This document shows, one piece after another, positions 59,316 through 64,000 of a stretch of 64,000 bases of DNA. The stretch spans positions 83,765,592 through 83,829,591 of the forward strand of contig NC_092345.1 of assembly GCF_963676685.1 (NCBI RefSeq), written 5' to 3'. Below the pieces are notes generated by a model. The model had not been told where the DNA came from and did not search any database. It worked only from the letters and a program-made list of their open reading frames with translations. The position numbers were made by a program, and so were the translations under genes. The stretch is from Mytilus edulis. Its lineage: Eukaryota; Mollusca; Bivalvia; Mytilida; Mytilidae. The number at the start of each line of letters is the position of its first letter. Position 1 is the stretch's first letter.

Positions 59316-59689
59316 CTAAAATTAATGACACGCTTCGTTAAATAAAGTTGTCATAGGAATTGTGTCAACAATTATTGTGCGTTGATTAATAGTCATAAAA
59401 ATCAATTATCTGAGAAAAAAATTATGAAAAACAACTCAATTAACTAATGTGAATAAGCAAACGCGTGTCAGTGTGTCCAGAAATAATTTTCAACGTATAA
59501 TATTTTTACAGGTGCCCCTTTTTTTTCTATTTTTTTCTGTTGTATTTTTTTTTTAAAGGAAATATTCTGTAATATTTTCACTTTCTTAATTTGTTTTTGC
59601 TCTTTTTGATACGATGTTACAATAAAACTAGATGAATTTTTTACCTTCATCATAATCTGGGAGTGACAATAAAAAATTATATCATAGCT

Positions 59690-59830
59690 GCAGGGGTGGA
59701 ACCAGCCATTTTAAAAGGGGGTCCTAACCCAGGACAAAGGGGGTGGGGTTCCAACTACATGTCCCCATTCAAATGCATTGATCGTCCATAAAAAAGGGGG
59801 GTTCCAACCTGGATCCACCAATGGAGCTGG
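59690..59830. repeat. Fragment of a G-rich 'GGGGTGGAACCAGCC' repeat
   Basis: GGGGTGGAACCAGCCATTTT at the left and GGGGGGTTCCAACC, then GGATCCACCAATG, at the right are repeat-like and partly complementary. Similar in style to the element at 51574-51732. Not a gene. Confidence 0.4.
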
Positions 59831-60279
59831 GACTGTAATACTAACTTTCAGGGAGGATACACTTAGTTGTGCGGACAATTTTTGCTATTTATACTGTAAA
59901 GCTAGCTCTAATAGTTTGTTAAACAATGGCAAGGAAAAACATGAGAATAAAAAAAAATCTCAATATATTTCAGGGACAATAGCTCAGAAAAAGGTGTGCA
60001 AAATTTTTATGGAAGACAGAACTTGTTGTGCTGAACATTTTTAATGCCATTTTTTTCTCTAATTTTAATACTATAGTTTAAAAAAATATATTAGCCAAAA
60101 CTGGGGGCCACTATGTTCGATCTGAAGACAAGGTTACCATATAGGTAAATCAACCTGAACAAAATCAAAAACTTTGTAATTGACATCCTATAGATGAAGC
60201 AGACAAACTTTGATTTGAATTCATAAAGCAGTTTTATGCGTTAACTTTTCTACATTGGCTCGAGGTATAGGGGGAGGGT

Positions 60280-60580
60280 TGAGATCTCATAAACATGTTT
60301 AACCCTCCGCATTTTTGCGCCTGTCCCAAGTCAGGAGCCTCTGGCCTTTGTTAGTCTTGTATTATTTTAATTTTAGTTTCTTGTGTACAATTTGGAAATT
60401 AGTATGGCGTTCATTATCAATGAACAAGTATATATTTGTTTAGGGCCCAGCTGAAGGACGCCTCTGGGTGCGGGAATTTCTCGCTACATTGAAGACCTGT
60501 TGGTGACCTTCTGCTGGTTTTTTTTTCTATGGTCGGGTTGTTGTCTCTTTGGCACATTCCCCATTTCCATTCTCAATTTT
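60280..60580 (+). repeat. Dispersed mussel repeat ('CAAGTCAGGAGCC' plus 'TTGAAGACC' blocks)
   Basis: Runs GGAGGGTTGAGATCTCATAA, TTTTTGCGCCTGTCCCAAGT, CAGGAGCCTCTGGCC, GCTGAAGGACGCCTCTGGGT, TTGAAGACCTGTTGGTGACC and GGTCGGGTTGTTGTCTCTTT. It joins the two families seen separately at 1-150 and 39540-39960, showing that they are parts of one longer consensus. Confidence 0.7.
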
Positions 60581-60599
60581 ATTATGTATTGTAATGCGT

Positions 60600-60985
60600 T
60601 TACTTTTCTACATTGGCTAGAGGTATAGGGGAAGGGTTGAGATCTCATAAAAGTGTTTAACCCCGCCACATTTTTGCGCCTGTCCCAAGTCATGATGATA
60701 AAACAGTCTAGCCATAAATCAAGGTTCAATACACCATTTTTTCTTAAAATGTGCTGTACCAAGTCAGGAATATGGCAGTTGTCATCAAATAGTTTGTTTC
60801 TGTGTATGTTGCATTGGCGTTTGTTTTTGTTGCACTTCAGTGTTTATGTTGTTCCATTGTTTTCCTCTTATAGTACATGTGTTTCCCTCAGTTTTAGTTT
60901 GTAAGAGGGTTTGTTTTCTCTCAATCGATTTAGGACTTTTGAACAGTGGTATATACATTGTACTACTGTTGCCTTTACCTCAAAC
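60600..60985. repeat. Composite of two dispersed repeats
   Basis: 60600-60690 repeats the start of the preceding element (CATTGGCTAGAGGTATAGGG). From about 60683 it passes into a reverse-strand copy of the family at 25440-26040 (AATACACCATTTTTTCTTAA, TCAATCGATTTAGGACTTTT). Open frames here are not genes. Confidence 0.6.
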
Positions 60986-61129
60986 ATACAGTCACCTTTT
61001 CAATTTATGGAAAGAACTCCATTTCTTATTCATAAGCTGGGTAAGGTTAGTCAAATAATTGCACTGAGAAAAAATATAATTCAAATTTAAACAATGATGA
61101 TTCCGATGAGAAAAGTGGTAGCTGTCAAT

Positions 61130-61335
61130 AATGGGAAGGTTGAGATTTCACTTGACATGATTAACCCTGCTGAATTTTTGCGCCTGTCCTAAGTCAGGAG
61201 CCTATGGCCTTTGTAAGTCTAGTAAGATTTTTTATTTTAGTTCATTTATATGTTTTGGAGCCAGCTGAAGCCTGCAGCAGCAGGTGCAAGGTTTTTCTCG
61301 CTGTGTTGTTTCTTTGACATTCTCAATTTCATATT
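61130..61335 (+). repeat. Diverged copy of the 60280-60580 repeat
   Basis: Shares GGGAAGGTTGAGATTTCA, TTTTTGCGCCTGTCCTAAGT, CAGGAGCCTATGGCC and GGTTTTTCTCGCTGTGTTG. Three related copies within about 1 kb suggest local duplication or preferred insertion. Confidence 0.6.
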
Positions 61336-61339
61336 GAAT

Positions 61340-62255
61340 ATGGTGGCATATAGATTCCATTGAAATCAGTGAATATAAGAAACGGGAAAATATAGAAACC
61401 AAATTATAAGTCAGTTTTAACATTTATTGCACAAATAATATTTTTTTATATTACAGTTCAAAGTTTCATCTTACAAAAAACAAGAGTATGAGCTTAAATA
61501 CGAAATGATAAGTTACCAAGACAAAATACATTTGTAAATTTTGGTCTCTAACATAATTAAAACAATCAATAATATAAAAATGACAAACCTGCAACAGTCA
61601 GATGACCAATTTCATGTCATAGTCATTCCTAAAAATCCGGGATTAAATCACTTAAATGACAAGTGATTTCCTTAGTTATGGCTTAATATTGTTTTTCATA
61701 TTAGACATTTCTCGTATCACAATCAAAAGAGTGAGACATCAATAAAGGATACCACAAATGCAGAGAATATTTACCTTTTAGAGAACCTTACAATTCTTGA
61801 AAAATGGATACAATTTTATATCTGTTTTCATTATTTCATTTCACTATTGATAAAATCATAAAAGGCTCACTTATATTAATATCAATGTGTAGTTGATATT
61901 CAATTATTACAGATTATGAAAACTTCAAATACCAGTATCAAAGGTGACTGAGGCCACACTAAAAACTCCTGAAATCACATAAAAAAACAATGGGAACATG
62001 TCCAAATTGTTTAGGAAACTAAACTTTGAGTACCAGGTACAATTGACATCTGCAATGTTTGGTCAACTGACAAAACCAAGCAGGAACTAACAGAAAAATC
62101 ATTGATTAAAACAAAAGTTCAAGTATTGGATGTTAACCCTAATTTAGTATGGCCCTTATAGTTAAGAAAATGTAAAGCTATTGAGACATTTCTTATACAT
62201 CTTGACATGAAGAGACTAAAAGGAAATCTTCATTAAGATCAGATGAACTAAAAAT
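61340..62255. other. AT-rich non-coding stretch
   Basis: No gene, RNA or repeat that I can delimit. It may be 3' UTR or intron of a gene beyond the right edge. Confidence 0.35.
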
Positions 62256-62259
62256 AGTA

Positions 62260-62638
62260 GACAACTTTCGAGTTCGATGCATTTCCGTCAAAAACTCTGG
62301 TTTTAGTGAACGTCATTTGTGCGTTTAGGGGCGTCATCACTTCCGTTTCAATGTTGAGCGAGTGGTTGGAAAACTATAATTCTATATTGTACGAATTATT
62401 CAGCAAATTAAATTCTCAAACTTGACAATCAGCACTGCTGTCATTAGGGAATTGTCATTAAGTGACTACAGAACAACCATTATGTCTAGTTTATCCTGCA
62501 CAACGACAATCACTAAGACGCTTGATGAACGTAAATAGTGCAGGGATACAGGCGATCCCCTCTATCTGGTAAATGACGTCATAAAGGCGTGCATAATTGA
62601 CGAGTTTTTGCCGGTGACGGATGAACTCGAAAGTGGTC
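62260..62638. mobile_element. MITE with GACAACTTTCGAGTTC TIR and TA duplication
   Basis: Left terminus GACAACTTTCGAGTTC and right terminus GAACTCGAAAGTGGTC are reverse complements with one mismatch, and TA flanks both (62258-62259, 62639-62640). The 379-bp interior has no coding frame. Its base composition is clearly less AT-biased than the surroundings. Confidence 0.8.
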
Positions 62639-63190
62639 TATTCGCTCAGGTTTTCTTCAGAAATGTCATTAGACACTCATACCATAAGCTGCATAGGAAA
62701 TTAAGAAACCTGATTTACCTGCACAATTGTTGACATTACACAATAAGAGGCCTCAATGACTCAGAAAAAAACTTGCTATTCAACTATATCATGCAATTTT
62801 TTTAAACATGAGAAACTTCAGATTGTAAATGAAAATGTGTCGAAGGGTATCACCCTTACAGTTAATGATATTTACAAATGAAACAAATGAGAAACAAACA
62901 TATGACAGAAAATATATATGGGGAATGAAACAAATATTTCTTGATGGAAAATATGCTCCACATAAACTATGACATTTTTTTAAGTTCAGATAAGTGCCAA
63001 ATCCTAAGCAAACCCATAAATTGTTACAAGTTCACATCATAATGTACCAATTTTAAAGTTGCTGTGACTACAACTTCAAGGTAAACTACATTAAAAACAA
63101 CTTTAGCCTAATACATGACTGATGGACAGTCTTTCCCAACTCCCACCCTAATAATTGATGGATTAAGACACTTTGTTTCATACCTTTTAC

Positions 63191-63319
63191 TGTAAATTCA
63201 GAAATTTTTCATACGACTTAAATAGGATTTTTCTCAATATCGCAAAAATTAAAATCGCATTTTAGTCTGAAATGACAAAATTGCAGTAATAAATGAACGC
63301 AATAATTTCTGAATTTACA
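63191..63319. mobile_element. Small MITE with TGTAAATTCAGAAAT ends
   Basis: TGTAAATTCAGAAAT at the left is the exact reverse complement of ATTTCTGAATTTACA at the right. The 129-bp body also pairs in part (CGCAAAAATTAAAATCGC region). I recognise this end sequence from bivalve MITEs. Confidence 0.7.
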
Positions 63320-63329
63320 ATATTATTAT

Positions 63330-64000
63330 CACATAAATTTACAACCAGCAGGTATAATGAGGATAATGGATGCATACATTATATACATATTTACAAAGGT
63401 CTGTACAATTTTACAAAGAGGGGTATGTACATTAATAACTAAGTCACACTTATCTACTTTTCAGTTGAATGGGTCTGCATTAAAAATTTTGGATAACACA
63501 GTTTCAATTTGTTTATTTCTAATTATGGGCTATATTTCACTATTTTGAATTGGAGCATGAAGTCCTTTTTTGTGTCATACAGAAATTTAAGCAACATTGT
63601 CTGAATTTTAAGGAGAAACAGGTTTTCGTCATAAGTATTACATAAATATAAATCACATTCCGTGTACTATTATTTGAACAAATTTCAGGAAAAAAGGAAA
63701 TGAAAAAAGATTAATCACTCATATGGCCTTGCAATAAATCTAAACAAAGAATGAAAGTAGTGTGATTTGTTTAATCACTATTCTTTTTACTGTGCCTATT
63801 ACACAGCTTTCTATAGACATCATTTTTCTATATTATTGATCAATTCACCTAAAATCAAATGGAACTGAAAAAATACAAATAAAATCATTTATTGATGACT
63901 AGTTAATTTTTAGCACTTGTAGAAACAATTCCTCTGACATTGTATTGCATCAGTAACCCTATTTTTTGCAAAATTAACTGCTTCAGATATTTTTTCATCA
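63330..64000. other. AT-rich non-coding stretch at the right edge
   Basis: Nothing recognisable apart from short chance open frames. Confidence 0.35.

Overview
The window looks like nuclear DNA of a marine bivalve, most probably a mussel (Mytilus or a close relative). It is AT-rich, its genes have introns, and it holds many dispersed repeats that I recognise as abundant in mussel genomes: the 'GTTGTCTCATTGGCA' family, the 'AAGACCCATTGGTG' family, the 'AGAGGCTCTNAAGAGCC' family and 'GAGGTCAAGGTCA' arrays. The species assignment rests on repeat recognition and protein similarity from memory, not on a search.

Three protein-coding genes can be supported. (1) A complete nine-exon bifunctional coenzyme A synthase gene (COASY) on the + strand at 14721-23296. 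Its exon phases all join into a 535-residue protein with an N-terminal region, a phosphopantetheine adenylyltransferase domain and a dephospho-CoA kinase domain. (2) A single-exon TRIM-like gene (two B-boxes, coiled coil, C-terminal propeller-like region, no RING) on the - strand at 36188-37858. (3) A multi-exon ceramide-kinase-like gene (CERKL/CERK family) on the - strand at 46563-59217. I reconstruct 13 exons for it, including an inferred microexon near 51.38 kb, giving about 673 residues. The three genes do not form an obvious functional unit: one makes CoA, one is a lipid-kinase relative, and one belongs to a family often expanded in bivalves.

Layout. 1-14.6 kb: repeats and transposon remnants, including a 5'-truncated non-LTR retrotransposon with a 10-bp target-site duplication and several short inverted-repeat elements (MITEs). 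14.7-23.6 kb: COASY, with a minisatellite and MITEs in intron 4. 23.7-27.6 kb: a 1.67-kb inverted-repeat element and dispersed arrays. 27.6-35.7 kb: an 8-kb array of a ~37-bp minisatellite abutting the 3' side of the TRIM-like gene. It has captured the gene's 3' end, taken a MITE insertion, and then undergone a nearly perfect 2740-bp tandem duplication. 36.2-37.9 kb: the TRIM-like gene. 38-46.5 kb: repeats and AT-rich sequence. 46.5-59.3 kb: the ceramide-kinase-like gene, with large repeats and a broken retrotransposon gag fragment in its introns. 59.3-64 kb: repeats, MITEs and AT-rich sequence.

The most interesting signals are the minisatellite, whose second half is packed with the AP-1 consensus TGAGTCA; the dispersed arrays that repeatedly carry an AGGTCAAGGTCA nuclear-receptor-type direct repeat; the layered history of the TRIM-tail/minisatellite locus; and the apparently catalytically altered ceramide-kinase-like protein with a long acidic/basic insert.
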